Source of the DNA: Hyaloraphidium curvatum
Taxonomy: Eukaryota; Monoblepharomycota; Hyaloraphidiomycetes; Hyaloraphidiales; Hyaloraphidiaceae
DNA length: 64,000 nt
NCBI GenBank assembly: GCA_025558095.1
Contig: JAIVFI010000032.1
Coordinates: forward strand, 248,001-312,000
Reading direction: 5' to 3'
The notes below the pieces were generated by a model. It was not told the DNA's origin. It did no database searches and saw only the letters and a program-made list of their open reading frames with translations. Positions within the stretch are counted from its first letter, which is position 1; each line of letters begins with the position of its first letter. Positions 9,346-23,610 of this stretch are shown piece by piece. The translations under genes were made by a program, and so were the position numbers.

Positions 9346-9569
9346 TGTTGGAATGGATTGTTGCTACGATTCTATCTCAATAGGGAGTCTATTGGCGTGT
9401 GGGGATACTTGGGTACGACCGGAGGGGTCATCTAGGGACTTGTCATCGCAAGGGAATGGACAACGGGTAAACGTGAAACTGTCCCTCTCCCCATCCCGTC
9501 CATCTGAGTTCTGACCCGGTTCAGACCACTGGGGCTACGTCTTCCCCACGCCCCATAGCCACTCCAACA
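9346..9569 (+). repeat. Full LTR in plus orientation at right end of gag-only element
   Basis: 224 bp with intact TGTTGG and CCAACA ends. It is followed directly by AAAAG (9570-9574), which pairs with 6490-6494. The five bases on its left (GACGT) do not match AAAAG, so it is not a separately inserted solo LTR with its own target duplication. Confidence 0.88.
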
Positions 9570-10426
9570 AAAAGAGCGCACCTTGAGCAGAGACCGCTGC
9601 AGAGCATACCACACATGGTGTCAGCGTCTGCCACGTCCGCTGTTGGAACCCACAATGTCCAGAAAACTGCGCCAAAAGTGACGAAAGCGGTGTAGGTGCC
9701 CAGCGCGGTGATGGCGCAGAACGGGAAGAGGGATAGGAGAGACTGGTCCACAAGAAAGAGAAGCGCGGTCCATGTCGGGGTCGTTCCCAGGCATCGAGAT
9801 GCTGGGCACGGGCACAGCGGATCGCCTTCGACGTGCTCGAGGAGGCTGGGGCGCTGCGGTCCAGGCAGCTGCTCGGGGTCCTGCGCCTTGGACGCCGTCT
9901 CGCCGGAGCCGTCGCCCTGGAGCCATCTGACGAGCGGCACCAAGAGGTGCCCAGAAAGGTCCTGCTTCGGCGCGGGTGCGGACGCGCTATTTCCTGTTGC
10001 GGTGATGCGGACGTCCCGGGCCGTCCGGATCTTCGCCAACGCCCACCAAGTGATGTCTCCCACCCATGGGAAGATGGCGGCAATCGTGCCGACAATGATC
10101 TGTCGCCGCCCAAAGAAGTGGCCATAGTCGCTGTTGAGCACAATCACGGCCGCCAAGAGCGCGGCGTGGGAGGCCGCGGCCACGTAGCCCCGCACGACGC
10201 CGGAGGCGAGCCATGGAGCGAAGAACGCGTTGGTGGAGTTCACGGCGCTCAGCAGGCGGAACGGCGCGAGCGTGCGCGCCATGCTCTTCGCGGTCACGGG
10301 GTCCGGCGCGCGCAGTGCTTCCGCGGGGTCGTCCGAGGGCGGCGGGGCCAGCGCCGACCAGGTCGGCACGGGCACCTGCGCCTCAGGGAAGAGGAGAAGG
10401 TAGTCGGACGCGCTGAAAATTGGCAT
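9521..10426 (-). CDS. Predicted multi-pass membrane protein, 3' end disrupted by retroelement
   Basis: An ORF of 301 codons. The last 17 codons are read from the LTR (ending GRGEDVAPVV) and are not original. Removing the insertion and one AAAAG copy joins 9575 to the DNA at 6494, and the frame then ends at TAG 6471-6473, giving a 291-codon original. Hydrophobic stretches suggest several membrane spans, for example HAALLAAVIVLN, VGTIAAIFPWVGDITWW and a long one around FPFCAITALGTYTAFVTFGA. I do not recognise a family. An intron in the central Pro/Gly/Gln-rich part cannot be excluded. Little of the protein is lost, but its natural terminator is replaced by LTR sequence. Confidence 0.5.
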   Translation of the reverse strand: MPIFSASDYLLLFPEAQVPVPTWSALAPPPSDDPAEALRAPDPVTAKSMARTLAPFRLLSAVNSTNAFFAPWLASGVVRGYVAAASHAALLAAVIVLNSDYGHFFGRRQIIVGTIAAIFPWVGDITWWALAKIRTARDVRITATGNSASAPAPKQDLSGHLLVPLVRWLQGDGSGETASKAQDPEQLPGPQRPSLLEHVEGDPLCPCPASRCLGTTPTWTALLFLVDQSLLSLFPFCAITALGTYTAFVTFGAVFWTLWVPTADVADADTMCGMLCSGLCSRCALFVGVAMGRGEDVAPVV

Positions 10427-11040
10427 CCTCGGCGCGTTGTCGCGACAACATTGGCAGACGGACTACGTGCTGGTGCCGGTACGGGAGGCGCACCCGCCCG
10501 CTTTCCACGTTTCTTTCTCCCGAGCACACCAGTTAGCGACACGCCAGATCCAAAGAGGGCAGTCAAGTGCAGCGGTGCAACGGCACAGTGATACCAATAC
10601 AGTGACCGTTTGTACCTTCTACCGTGATCCAGAGTACCGAGTGGCCTCTAACGCACTCCATGCGCCGTTGTAGCCGAAGCATGGACTTCCAGGAGCTTGC
10701 ATCCACGCCACCAATTCATAGTGGCGTGCCAACCTGCGATACCCCACGTAAGCTTGTCACCTCACGGACCCCGCCCTTGGTGGGAAACTTGCGGACAAGG
10801 CGCGTCTGAAGGCATTGGTTGACGTGAGGCTGTAAACTCGTAGATTTGGCCTCTTGCTGCGGGCTGCCTGCTAGCAACGAGGTCAGCAATGGCGACGGAG
10901 GACCATGCAAAGGCTGTTGACTAGAAGACGATGACGAAGATATACTGCTGTGCAAATAAGTAAAGCCACATACAGGAGCCAGGAGCTGGAAGAGGGTCAA
11001 CAGCATCAAGCTCCTGGCATATCAACTCACGTCAACCGGG
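10427..11040. other. Intergenic DNA, nothing recognised
   Basis: About 600 bases upstream of the membrane-protein ORF and of the LINE fragment. Only short, motif-free ORFs are present. A 12-base palindrome TTGTCGCGACAA lies at about 10438-10449, just before the ORF start, and could be a regulatory site; this is a guess. Confidence 0.4.
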
Positions 11041-12071
11041 CAGAGCAACGACCGTGTGCACGGCAGGGGGCAAAAAGATGATGCTGCCTACGGAATCTGG
11101 CTCCGGGACATCAGGGAGCAGCCTGGGATGCAGAGTCCTGACTTCCAGCTGAAGCTCTACAGCATGAAGGTCAAGGCAATGGGCCAGTATGGAACCCGTT
11201 CATTGTCGAGATGCCGAAGGAGGAGTACCTTGCCAGGGAAAGCACCAGGGACAAAGTGACATGCATGGCCCTTCGTGCTGTCACTCACCAGCCCAAATCT
11301 ACCTCCCTGACTTGTCTGTACGCGATCACTGGCCAGTCCCTCTTGCAGTTCATGACCATGAGTCGGCTCTCAAGTTCCTCATGCGCATCAAAACAGCTGA
11401 CCCTGCATTGTACCTGCTCTACAAGGAGGTCAAGACCGGGGCGCTGCCTTCCTGAGGGAACTACTTGTATACTATGGTGGAGAGGAGGGGAGGGAGATGT
11501 GGGAGAAGGACACTTCTTCATGGGCCAAAGAGACTGTGGCGAATCTTGTGAAGGGCGAGTTCAGGGAGATCAATGCCCAGAAGCTCAAGGACAATGCCAA
11601 GCTGCACTTCTGGAGGATGTGTGGCATGACCTTTAGCCACATTGCACCATCCCTGATCCGGGTGGAGAAGCACCGGAGGGATTTCCAGAAGCTGCTCTGC
11701 TCCACCCATGACCTGGAGGTGGAGACAGACAGGTACCAGGACTTGAGGTGCAGCAGAGGGTGTGCAAACATGACCCTGAGCACATTGGAGACGAACAACA
11801 TTTTCTGTTCCACTGTTCAGCAAATGAAGAGCGGCGCCAGAAGCTGCAGACCAGACTGGAAGCACTGGGCCACGAGTGGAACATGGAGACCTGGCTCTGG
11901 GCTCTTAGCATAAAGCAGTTCGAGCCCACAATCAAACTGAGGTGGCAGAAGGAGAAGGCCCTTGACTCCATTGCCAGCTTCATCTCAAAGTCCAAGAAGG
12001 ACAGAAAACGGGATAAAGTGAAAAAGGTGCATGACAACGAACTTCAAATTAGCAGCAAACTGATGGTGTAA
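11041..12071 (+). pseudogene. Decayed LINE (non-LTR retrotransposon) C-terminus
   Basis: Broken plus-strand frames can be read in order through 11056-11259, 11211-11450, 11497-11760 and 11748-12071. The last frame has a Cys/His motif of the form CxHDPEHIGDEQHFLFHC, the zinc-binding region that follows reverse transcriptase in many LINE proteins, then a lysine-rich end. At least three frameshifts separate the pieces. No endonuclease or intact polymerase domain is visible. The same tail occurs at 1-345, so this family has several copies. Confidence 0.7.
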
Positions 12072-12383
12072 CCAGTGGGGCCCTGCATCATGCCTTGATG
12101 TCAGAACCCAAATGGTAGTGCATGAACGGCAGCAGAGAATATGTTGAAATTGCTGTCGATGGCAAGGCAGGCGTATTTTTGCTCAAGGTGAACTCATCGG
12201 TGGTGGCTGGTAATTGAGGATACCATGGGGCCGGCGACAAGATGCCTGGTAAGACTCAAAGGGGAACCAGGAAGCATCTTGTTCCGCAATGTCCTGTACA
12301 TTTCAACCACTGAGTCGCCAGGCACCTTCCCGACGCCACGCATGGTCCGCTGCCGAGCACAGTCCACTCGCCAGGCGCGGCCC
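12072..12383. other. Spacer between LINE fragment and eL30
   Basis: About 310 bases with no recognised gene. It should include the 3' untranslated region of eL30, which runs leftward into it. Confidence 0.45.
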
Positions 12384-13049
12384 CTACTCCTTGCCTTGGG
12401 AGACAAGAATGTCCGAGTCCCCAGGGTCCACAATGGAGAGGCAGCCTACCCGGAAGTACCGACCGCACGCGGTTCCGAGGTCGATGTTGTCTGTGAAGCG
12501 GGCTTCCTCAGCACATGCCCCGATTCCGCCTTGACGGGTGGCAACTCACTTCCAGAGTAGTGGTGCACGCCAGTCTTGGACAGCATGGCGTAGTACTCGA
12601 GCTCAGATTTCCGGAGCGGCGGGCAGTTCCCCGAGATGATGACAAGCTTGGCTGGAAGCGCACGGGGCCAAGTCAGACGGCGTGCTCCGCGTCAGCCCTC
12701 CTCCGACCCCGCTGGGGCAGTATCGCTGGGCTGCGCACGGCCACAGGCACATGGACGGCAATGCCACCCTCCACAGGGCCTCCCGATGACCACGGGGCGG
12801 CGCCTGCCTCGCTGGGTCGCCCTGCCGGCCGCGGCCCTCCGACTCCACGGACTGCAAATACCCACCCTTGCCCTGCCGAATGCTCTTCAACGTCGACTTG
12901 TAGCCGAGTGTGTACTTGCCACTCTTCATGACAAGCGCCAGGCGGGAGTTGATGGACTGGCCAGCCGTCGGCGTCAGCGTCGTCCGACCATTTGTCCCGA
13001 GGCATCCCACCTCCATGTTCCGCTTCGACTTCGAAGCCTTCGTGGCCAT
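12384..13049 (-). CDS. RPL30: Large-subunit ribosomal protein eL30
   Basis: Four exons give a 112-residue protein: 13011-13049, 12866-12956, 12550-12651 and 12384-12490. The introns are 54, 214 and 59 nt, with donors GTGGGA, GTGGGT and GTGAGT and CAG acceptors. Motifs of eL30 are [19 protein letters not shown], then [35 protein letters not shown] and DPGDSDI. It is a component of the 60S subunit. In yeast and animals this protein represses splicing or translation of its own transcript through a kink-turn; no such element was looked for here. The middle intron is unusually long for this window. Confidence 0.96.
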
Positions 13050-13578
13050 CGCGACGGTTGCTCTTTGCAGAAGACTGAGCAGAGAGGTGGCGGTTAGCAT
13101 CGGAACTCTCTCTCCTCCCCGAACAGCCGGGTATCCAGGGAAGCAGAACCGCAAGCCAGAGCACAATGCGTCGGTTCCACAGCAACGTCCAACAGCAAGG
13201 CGGCCCGGTAGGCAGGTTCGCTGCACAGCCTGCGGGAGCTACGCCGTTGGCAGGGCTTCCCGAGCTCGCCAGCAGCAGACCGGCCGGGGAATCCAGAACC
13301 GGCCACGTTCTGCCCGCCATGCCAACCCCAGGCCCCAGCGCCCGTCGGTCAAGACCAGACAGAGCTCCCAGATCGCCGCAACGCCATGGTGCCGGCCGGA
13401 GAGGCCTGCGATGCTCACCAGAGGAAGAGTGGAGCGAGCGATGGTCGCGGTGGGGTGGGCTCTCAGAAGGCCACACACCAAAAATCGCCAACCGCGAGGT
13501 TAGATCGATGAAATCCCTTGCCAAAGACCCATGAAGCTAATGCGAAATCAAACATTGATTAATAGAAGCCTACTTGCT
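13050..13578. other. Intergenic, upstream of eL30
   Basis: About 530 bases between the start of eL30 and the stop of the PWWP gene, both on the minus strand. Overlapping GC-rich frames on both strands carry no motif I recognise. It should hold the eL30 promoter and the 3' untranslated region of the PWWP gene. Confidence 0.45.
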
Positions 13579-15244
13579 TCAAGCATCAGCCGCGCCGCCC
13601 TCTCCAGCGTCGTCCGGCTGGGCCTCCGCGGGTTTGGAATCCACCGCCTCGGCATCCCCCGCCTTGGCGTCGTCCGCCTTTCCGTCCTGGGCCACAGCGT
13701 CGTCGGCCTTGGAATCCACCTTCATGGGCTCAGCCGCCGGCTCGGCTTCCTCGGTCGCGTCCGCAGCGGGTTCTGGTGGCGGCGCGGGATCCGCAGCCCC
13801 GTCGGCAGCGGAGGCCCCATCGCCTGCGACGGCCTCGGCCTTGACCGCGTCGCCAGAGGAAGACGGCGCGTCCGCCTCCAGCGGCGTTTCTGCCGCCGGC
13901 CCTTTGCCCGTGGTCGGGGTGCTCTCTCCGGCGGTCGCGTCCCGCCACTTGTGCACCAGAGCCTCGGAGCGGGCCACGAGCTTGTACACGTCGCTCTTTA
14001 TGTCCTTGGCGGCGAGCTTCTTGATGACTTTGGCCAGCTTTGTTTCCTAAGTGCCGTCGTGTGAGCTTCCGAGGCGGCGCGCCGGAGCAACGGCAGCACC
14101 TGGAGCTTCTCCATGGAGAAGTTGCCCGTTTCAACGTCGTTCAAAACTTCGCTCGCCTTTTTCGCCGTCTCCTCGTCCTGCGGGGAACTGTATCAGCCTC
14201 GCAGCCAACCGACCGTCCGACAGGCTGACCTCCAAGTTCTCCGTCAGGTACTTCTGAAGCTTGATGCGGCATTTCATGACCGCTGGCGCGCCGAGTTAGC
14301 GTTTTTGATGCCGAGCAAAGCCTCGAGGGTGGACCCACGGTCCGTTTTGGACATGGGAACCTCGGCCAGTGCCCTCGACTCGTCCGACTTGCCCTTTGAC
14401 TTCTTGGACGACCCCTGTTCCTCTCCGGAGCGACGCTCCTCCTTCTTCCGTTTCTTCTCTTCCTTCTTTTCCTTCTTGAGCCGCTGCCGTCGGAAGGGCG
14501 CAATGTGAGCTCGGCAAAAATCGCTTCCCCGGACCACGCTACCTTCTTCTCGGCTTTGGCCTCGTCGTCCTCGTCACTGCTGCCGTCCTTTCCGCCGGCT
14601 TTCTTTTCCGCCTTCTTCTGGCGCTTGCGCGCCGCCTCGATCTCCTTCTCCTCGGCCTTCCGCTTCTTGGCCTCCCATTGCTGCCGCTTCTGCGCGAGCT
14701 CCTCCTCGATCTTTTCGGGATTGTCGGCGTACTCAAGAGCCGAGCGGAGCTTCTTGTCCGACTTCTTCGTGAACTCCGCCTTGTGCTCCGCGTATGGCTT
14801 CAGCTCGGCCGGCGTGAACCACCCGCTGCGATCGTCCGCGACGCGTCAATCAACTCGCCGACGCGTCCAGGCGATCAGCAACCCACTAGTCCCAAGTCTC
14901 ACACCACAGCACGGGGATCGAGTCCTTCTTGCGCTTCTCCTTGAGCGCCGCGTCGGAAACGTCCTCGAACTTCTCAACCTGCCGTCCAGAGCCCGTCAGC
15001 CCGGGAAACGGAGCCGGAAGCAGGCAGCAAAAGACGCGTCCTCACCCTTCCCGGCCACCACTGCAATCCGGAAGACCGCCCAGGGCGCGTTGAATGCGGG
15101 TCTCAGAGAACGCGTCGAGGTCGAGCCCACCGGGAACCCCTTCAGCTTTCCCCAGACCATGTCGCCGGGCTTCCATGGTGAATACGATGGAGCCTGCTGT
15201 CCGACGGTTTCGGCTCCCTCGCCGTCCGGTGCCGTGTCGGACAT
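13579..15244 (-). CDS. PWWP-domain protein with LEDGF/IBD-like helical domain
   Basis: The start at 15244 (MSDTAPDG) precedes a PWWP domain: YSPWKPGDMVWGKLKGFP, then after an intron WWPGR and VEKFEDVSDAALKEKRKKD. A conserved WFTPAELKPYAEHK segment follows. Next come long Lys/Glu coiled regions (about 14.75-14.3 kb). A helical region follows (IKLQKYLTENLE, ETAKKASEVLNDVETGNFS, LQVLPLLRRAA, KLAKVIKKLAAKD, YKLVARSEALVHKW) that resembles the integrase-binding/TFIIS N-terminal fold of HDGF2 and LEDGF. The C-terminal 110 residues are Ala/Asp/Pro-rich and acidic. Family members read methylated H3K36 in transcribed chromatin. At least six exons are needed; those near 14.9-14.8 kb and 14.2-14.05 kb are uncertain. 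It shares a 66-bp upstream gap with the AlaRS gene. Confidence 0.8.
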
Positions 15245-15310
15245 GTTGGTGAACGGTTTCGTCGCGACCGCGCGTGCCAGACATGCAATCACACTTTTCG
15301 CGGGTGGTGT
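15245..15310. promoter_or_regulatory. 66-bp divergent promoter, PWWP gene / AlaRS
   Basis: The two start codons face away from each other only 66 bp apart. Transcription starts of the two genes must therefore overlap or lie very close, unless the long AlaRS start is not the main one. Confidence 0.6.
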
Positions 15311-19068
<3,758 letters not shown>

Positions 19069-19104
19069 TATGGCCCGGTGGATAGAGATACCCCGCTGTT
19101 AAGC

Positions 19105-20520
19105 TCATCCGAAAACATCTTTCAGGATGCGTTGCTCGTCCTCGATCTCTGGCAACAGAGTATCGCGCCGCTCCCTCCTGCTGTCCTTGGCCACACGCTT
19201 CGCCACGTACTTGGCGCCGTTCGAGGCGCGCTTCAGCGCCCGGCGAATCTGCGGAGACGTGTCAAGGTCCGGGCGCCGTGGGGCAGCATAAGTCGACGAC
19301 CCACGGCAGACGGTGTCTGATAGTCTTCTTCCGCATACAGCGTCGTGCCGCTGAAGGATCCGTCGAAGATCCTAATCAGTTTGAGGACGATCCTCGGCCC
19401 GATCTCCACTAAGGACATCTTGCCAGCGTCATCCCCGGTTTGCTCCACGATCTGTCACGTGGGATCAATCCAGCACAAGGCCCTAGCGCCCAGCCGGGAA
19501 AACCCACCTGGTAGTTCCTGATCCATATGCGACCGTCGAGGATGTGAAACGACATGACGTGATCGACAAAAGGCTTCAGTTTTCGTGATGTCCGCGGGAC
19601 TGAAAAGACCTAAACCGACTGCATGTCAGCTCTGACGAGCCGCACGGCCCGAACAAGCACCGACTTGGGCGAAAAGCTCCTTAAGCAGGACCAAGTGCGG
19701 CTTCTCATCGAAAGCCTTATCGAAGGAAACTATGGGACGCGACCCCTTCAGGCAGTTTCCGGTCATCCTGAGCTCCGTCATGGTGTGCACTACATAAAAC
19801 AGGGTCAGCAACCGCTTCATGCACGGGGAGACGTGCGAGCTACCATTCTGCACGTGAAACTTGGCACTGGGCCCGTTGGGCGTCCGAGAGAGCCACAGAA
19901 AGAGATCGGTAGCGCGGCGAACCTCGAAGAAGAGGCAGTTGTTGCAGTTGTTGAGCTCCGCGAGCTCGTTCAAGAGGTACAGGTTGGACTTGGAGTCGTA
20001 CTTGCTCTCTGAAGAGGCCGCAAACATCAATGATGAAGCTGCGGCACCAGGATATGGCACGCCGGACTCTACCTGATTTCGAATGGGGCATCAGAGCAAC
20101 GAGGTCCTGCAGAAGGTGCCGATATCTTGCGTCGGCACCGTCAGAACCCAACCAAGCCTACTAATCAGGCACCGCCCACCTTTGGGTAATGCCGCGCGAG
20201 GAAAGTGCCATGACCCTTTGTCGGTTCTTGAATCCAGTTGCAGAATCGGACGGCCTCTGCTCCGCCTGCTCCCTCTTCTTGACCTTCCCCGGCTTTTGCT
20301 TCCCGGCCACCGGTTCCTTCAGCAGCAGCCCCTTCCGTCCAAGAGGCTTGGGTGCCTCGACCTCCGCGACCCCGCTCTCCTCCGCGTCCTCAAAATCGTC
20401 GACGAAAGCGTCCCCAGTTGGAAGACCGTCCCCCCGGTCCACATCGTCTTCCCGCTTCTTTCCGTGTGCTCTGGTCTTGGCCTTTGCCTTTGCCTTTGGG
20501 TTCGAGCCTTTGGGCTTCAT
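19105..20520 (-). CDS. BRX1: Ribosome biogenesis protein BRX1 (Brix domain)
   Basis: BRX1 acts in the nucleolus in assembly of the 60S subunit. The N-terminus is basic and acidic (MKPKGSNPKAKAKAKTRAHG) and leads to the conserved RQRVMALSSRGITQR. The Brix domain then continues in exons with YRHLLQDLVALMPHSKS, YLLNELAELNNCNNCLFFE, LWLSRTPNGPSAKFHVQN, ELRMTGNCLKGSRPIVSFD, VEIGPRIVLKLIRIFDGSF and TTLYAEEDYQTPS. The C-terminal AKYVAKRVAKDSRRERRDTL and ILKDVFG end the protein at a TGA (19105-19107). Introns are about 50-80 nt. The start codon is 95 bp from that of topoisomerase I on the other strand, a natural pairing because both serve rDNA expression. Confidence 0.93.
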
Positions 20521-20615
20521 CGGCGGCTGCGATGGCGTGGGTTCGTGCCGTTGTTTGGGTTCGCGTCGTCGCGGGCGGCGGCGGAAACCGCTGGTGGGCC
20601 AACCGCAACCACTGC
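20521..20615. promoter_or_regulatory. 95-bp divergent promoter, BRX1 / TOP1
   Basis: Start codons of BRX1 (minus, 20520) and topoisomerase I (plus, 20616) are separated by 95 bp, so a shared bidirectional promoter is likely. Confidence 0.6.
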
Positions 20616-23610
20616 GATGTCCTCGGACGACGAGGAAAACGCGCCGCTGGCGCAGCGTCGCACCGTGAAATTGGAACCCCAGTCTCCGAATGGGGCCGAA
20701 GCCGTGAAGCGGAAGGCGGACCGCGACTCGGAGGCCTCGCTGGAATCGTCCGACTCCGAGCGTCCCAAGGTGCGATCCCGACCCCAGCGCCTTCCCCGGG
20801 CAATGAATTGCGGGCTGCGGGATTACATTTGAGGGGTGTGAACCGCCTAATGTTCCTGTGGCATCCGCAGAAGAAGCAGAAGAAGCGGAAGGCTTCGTCG
20901 TCGGAAGACTCGGATTCGGTGAGGACTGCCGGCTCAGACCCAGATCTGGGGCTGACGACACTTCGCACGGCAGGACAAGCCAAAGCCGTCGAAGCGCAAG
21001 GCCTCGAAGGGCAAGAGCTCGAAGCGCAAACGTGAATCCTCAGAGAGCGAGGACTCGGACGGCAGCGCGGCGCCGGCTCGGAAGCCCAGCAAGTCGTCGT
21101 CGTCGCGCAAGACGAAGAAGGAGAAGGGCGCGGAGTCAAAGGACGCGGCGGCGGAACCCCGGAAGAAGGCGTCCTCAAAGGCCAAAGTGAAGGCGGAGGC
21201 CAAGGAAACCCCCAAGACAAAGGGCGGGGCAAAGGGGAAGCAGAAGGATGCCGAAAGCAACGCCTCCGACAATGGCGAGGAGGAAGAGGAGTACAAGTGG
21301 TGGGCGGACCACGAGGGTCTGGACAAGACCGAGAAATGGAAGACCCTGGAGCACAACGGCGTCTACTTCCCCCCGGAGTACGTGCCGCACGGCGTCAAGA
21401 TGAAGTACAAGGGTGCGTCGGCCGCGTTTCGCCACAGATCGGGCTTGATGTGTGCGCTTCAGGGAAAGAAGTGGAGCTGGGACCCGAGCAGGAGGAGGTT
21501 GCCGGCTTCTATGCCCAGCTCCTGGGGACGGACTGGGTGGCGAACCCCATTTTCCAAAAGAACTTCTTCAAGGATTTCCAGGCGGTTCTGCAGAAGCAGA
21601 AGGTCGGGCCCGTGCTGGCGTTGTTGCGGCCCGTGCTCACGGACATCCCAACCCCCGCAGCCGGCCCCTCCGATCAAGACTTTGGAGGACTGCGACTTCA
21701 CTCCCATCGCCGACTACTACGCGCAGCAGAAGGAAGCGAGGAAGAGCGCAACCAAGGAGGAGAAGGAGGTGGCAAAGAAGGAGAAGAAGGAGCTTGAGGA
21801 TCGGTACGGCTGGGCGCTCGTCGATGGGAGGAAGGAGAAGGTCGGCAATTTCCGCGTCGAACCTCCCGGCCTGTTCCGCGGCCGCGGGGCCCATCCAAAA
21901 GCAGGATGCCTGAAGGTGGGTTCATCGTCGCCGGTCCCTGCAGTGCCGCTCCTTCGGCGTGCTGAACGCAGTGCCGCTCCTTCGGCGTGCTGAACATGCC
22001 CGTCCCAGCTTCGTGTGCGTCCGGAACAAATCACGATCAACGTGGCAAAAGGCGCCAAGGTCCCGGACCCGCCGGCGGGTCACAAATGGGGAAGCGTCGT
22101 GCACGACAACACCGTCACGTGGCTCGCTTACTGGAAAGAGAACGTCAACGACAACTTCAAGTACGTCTTTCTGGCGGCTGGTTCCAGCCTGAAAGGCCAG
22201 AGCGACCTCAAGAAGTTCGAGAAGGCGAGAGAGCTCAAGGTTGGTGCGTTCCCGCTTCTCCGTGCGCCAACCTGACGCTCCTGGGCGCAGAAACACGTGC
22301 ACCGCATTCGCGAGGACTACACCTCCGATCTGAAGAGCGAAGTCATGGCCGATAGGCAGCGCGCCACCGCCATGTACTTCATCGATCGTCTGGCCCTGCG
22401 TGCTGGCAACGAGAAGGGCGAAGACGAGGCGGACACCGTCGGTTGCTGCTCGTTGCGGTTCGAACACGTGACGCTGGAGAAGCCCAACAAGGTTGTCTTC
22501 GACTTTCTCGGCAAGGACAGCATCCGGTACTACAACGAGGTGCCCGTGGAGGACCAAGTGTTCAAGAACATCAAGATCTTCAAGCGGGAACCGAAGAAGG
22601 AAGGGGATCCGCTCTTCGACCGCCTCGACGTCTGTTTCCTCGCGATCCGTTTGGTGGCCCGGGGCTCACGTCCTTTGCAGACGACCAAGCTCAACAAGCA
22701 CCTCCAGAACTACATGAAGGGGCTCAGTGCCAAGGTCTTCCGTACCTACAACGCATCGCACACCTTCCAAGAGGAACTGAAGAAGACGCCCGAGGACGGC
22801 ACGGTGGCGGAGAAAGTGCTCGCGTACAACCGCGCCAACCGTCAGGTCGCCATTCTGTGCAATCACCAGCGGAGTGTCCCCAAGACGCATACGGTCCAGC
22901 TGGAGAAGCTCCAGGACAAGGTCAGATCCCATGCGGCGCTCTGGCTCCCTCTGCGGTTGCTCACTCATGTTGTTATACTGCAGGTCCGCGCCCTCAAGTA
23001 CCAGCGAAAGAAGGTCAAGGAACAGATCGTCGAGCTCGATCCTAAGAAGAAGAAGCTTCTGAAGGAGGAGGAATCCGACCTGGACGAGGAGTGGATTACT
23101 AAGTACGAGGAGCAGCAGAAGGTCAAGGAAGCAGAGGCGCGACAAAAGAAGCTGGACCAGCTCAACGAGGAGCGCAAGAAGGAGGGGGAAAAGCCTCTGG
23201 CGCTCAAGGACCTGCCGTCGCCCAAGAAAGCGAACCCGTCCGTCGAGAAGCTGGAAGCCCAACTCGACACGCTGGCGGACCGAATCAAGGCACAGAAGCT
23301 GACACTGATAGACAAGGTGAGGTGCACTGTTATCGCTCCGCCTTCCGGGCTCCTCACGTGCAATTCCACCGTCAGGACGAGAACAAGACGACGGCTTTGG
23401 GGACTTCGAAGATCAACTACAGCAAGTTTATTGCGTTGCGTCGCCGGCGGCGACTGACCGGCCTCCCTTCCTGCAGTCGATCCACGGATCTCGGTCGCGT
23501 GGTGTCGCAAGTACGACGTTCCCTTGGAGAAGGTTTTCAACAAGTCGCTGCTGACCAAGTTCCGCTGGGCAATCGAAATGGTCGGCGAGAACGGCGACTG
23601 GCAGTTCTGA
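20616..23610 (+). CDS. TOP1: DNA topoisomerase IB
   Basis: It relaxes supercoils by a transient 3'-phosphotyrosyl nick in the nucleus. A charged Ser/Lys-rich N-terminus starts at [15 protein letters not shown]. The core follows: [142 protein letters not shown] and [19 protein letters not shown] charged coiled linker leads to the C-terminal [17 protein letters not shown], where the Tyr codon (23418-23420) is the catalytic residue. An intron begins one base after that codon (23422-23476) and has a GC donor. At least eight introns; one (21916-22008) holds a tandem repeat. TGA at 23608-23610. Confidence 0.95.
21940..21995 (+). repeat. 28-bp tandem duplication inside a TOP1 intron
   Basis: A unit starting GCAGTGCCGCTCC and ending GTGCTGAAC occurs twice without change (21940-21967 and 21968-21995). 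Each copy contains CAG, a possible false acceptor. The conserved protein sequence shows that the true acceptor is downstream at 22007-22008. Confidence 0.9.

Larger units (their letters stand above)
6495..9569 (-). mobile_element. Gag-only (non-autonomous) copia relative with inverted outer LTRs
   Basis: The insertion is flanked by AAAAG at 6490-6494 and 9570-9574, so 6495-9569 behaved as one integrated unit. Reading right to left, it has a 73-bp LTR end (9272-9344), primer site (9255-9271), one 675-codon gag ORF, purine tract and full LTR (6495-6718). A second full LTR at 9346-9569 lies in the opposite orientation. There is no integrase, reverse transcriptase or RNase H. LTR, primer site and purine tract all match the copia element, so that element or a relative could mobilise it in trans. 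The layout resembles the plant elements called TR-GAG. Confidence 0.88.

Noticed and set aside
9346-9569. An ordinary solo LTR inserted beside the gag-only element
   Set aside because: Its left flank (GACGT) does not match its right flank AAAAG, while AAAAG pairs with 6490-6494 at the far end of the gag-only element.
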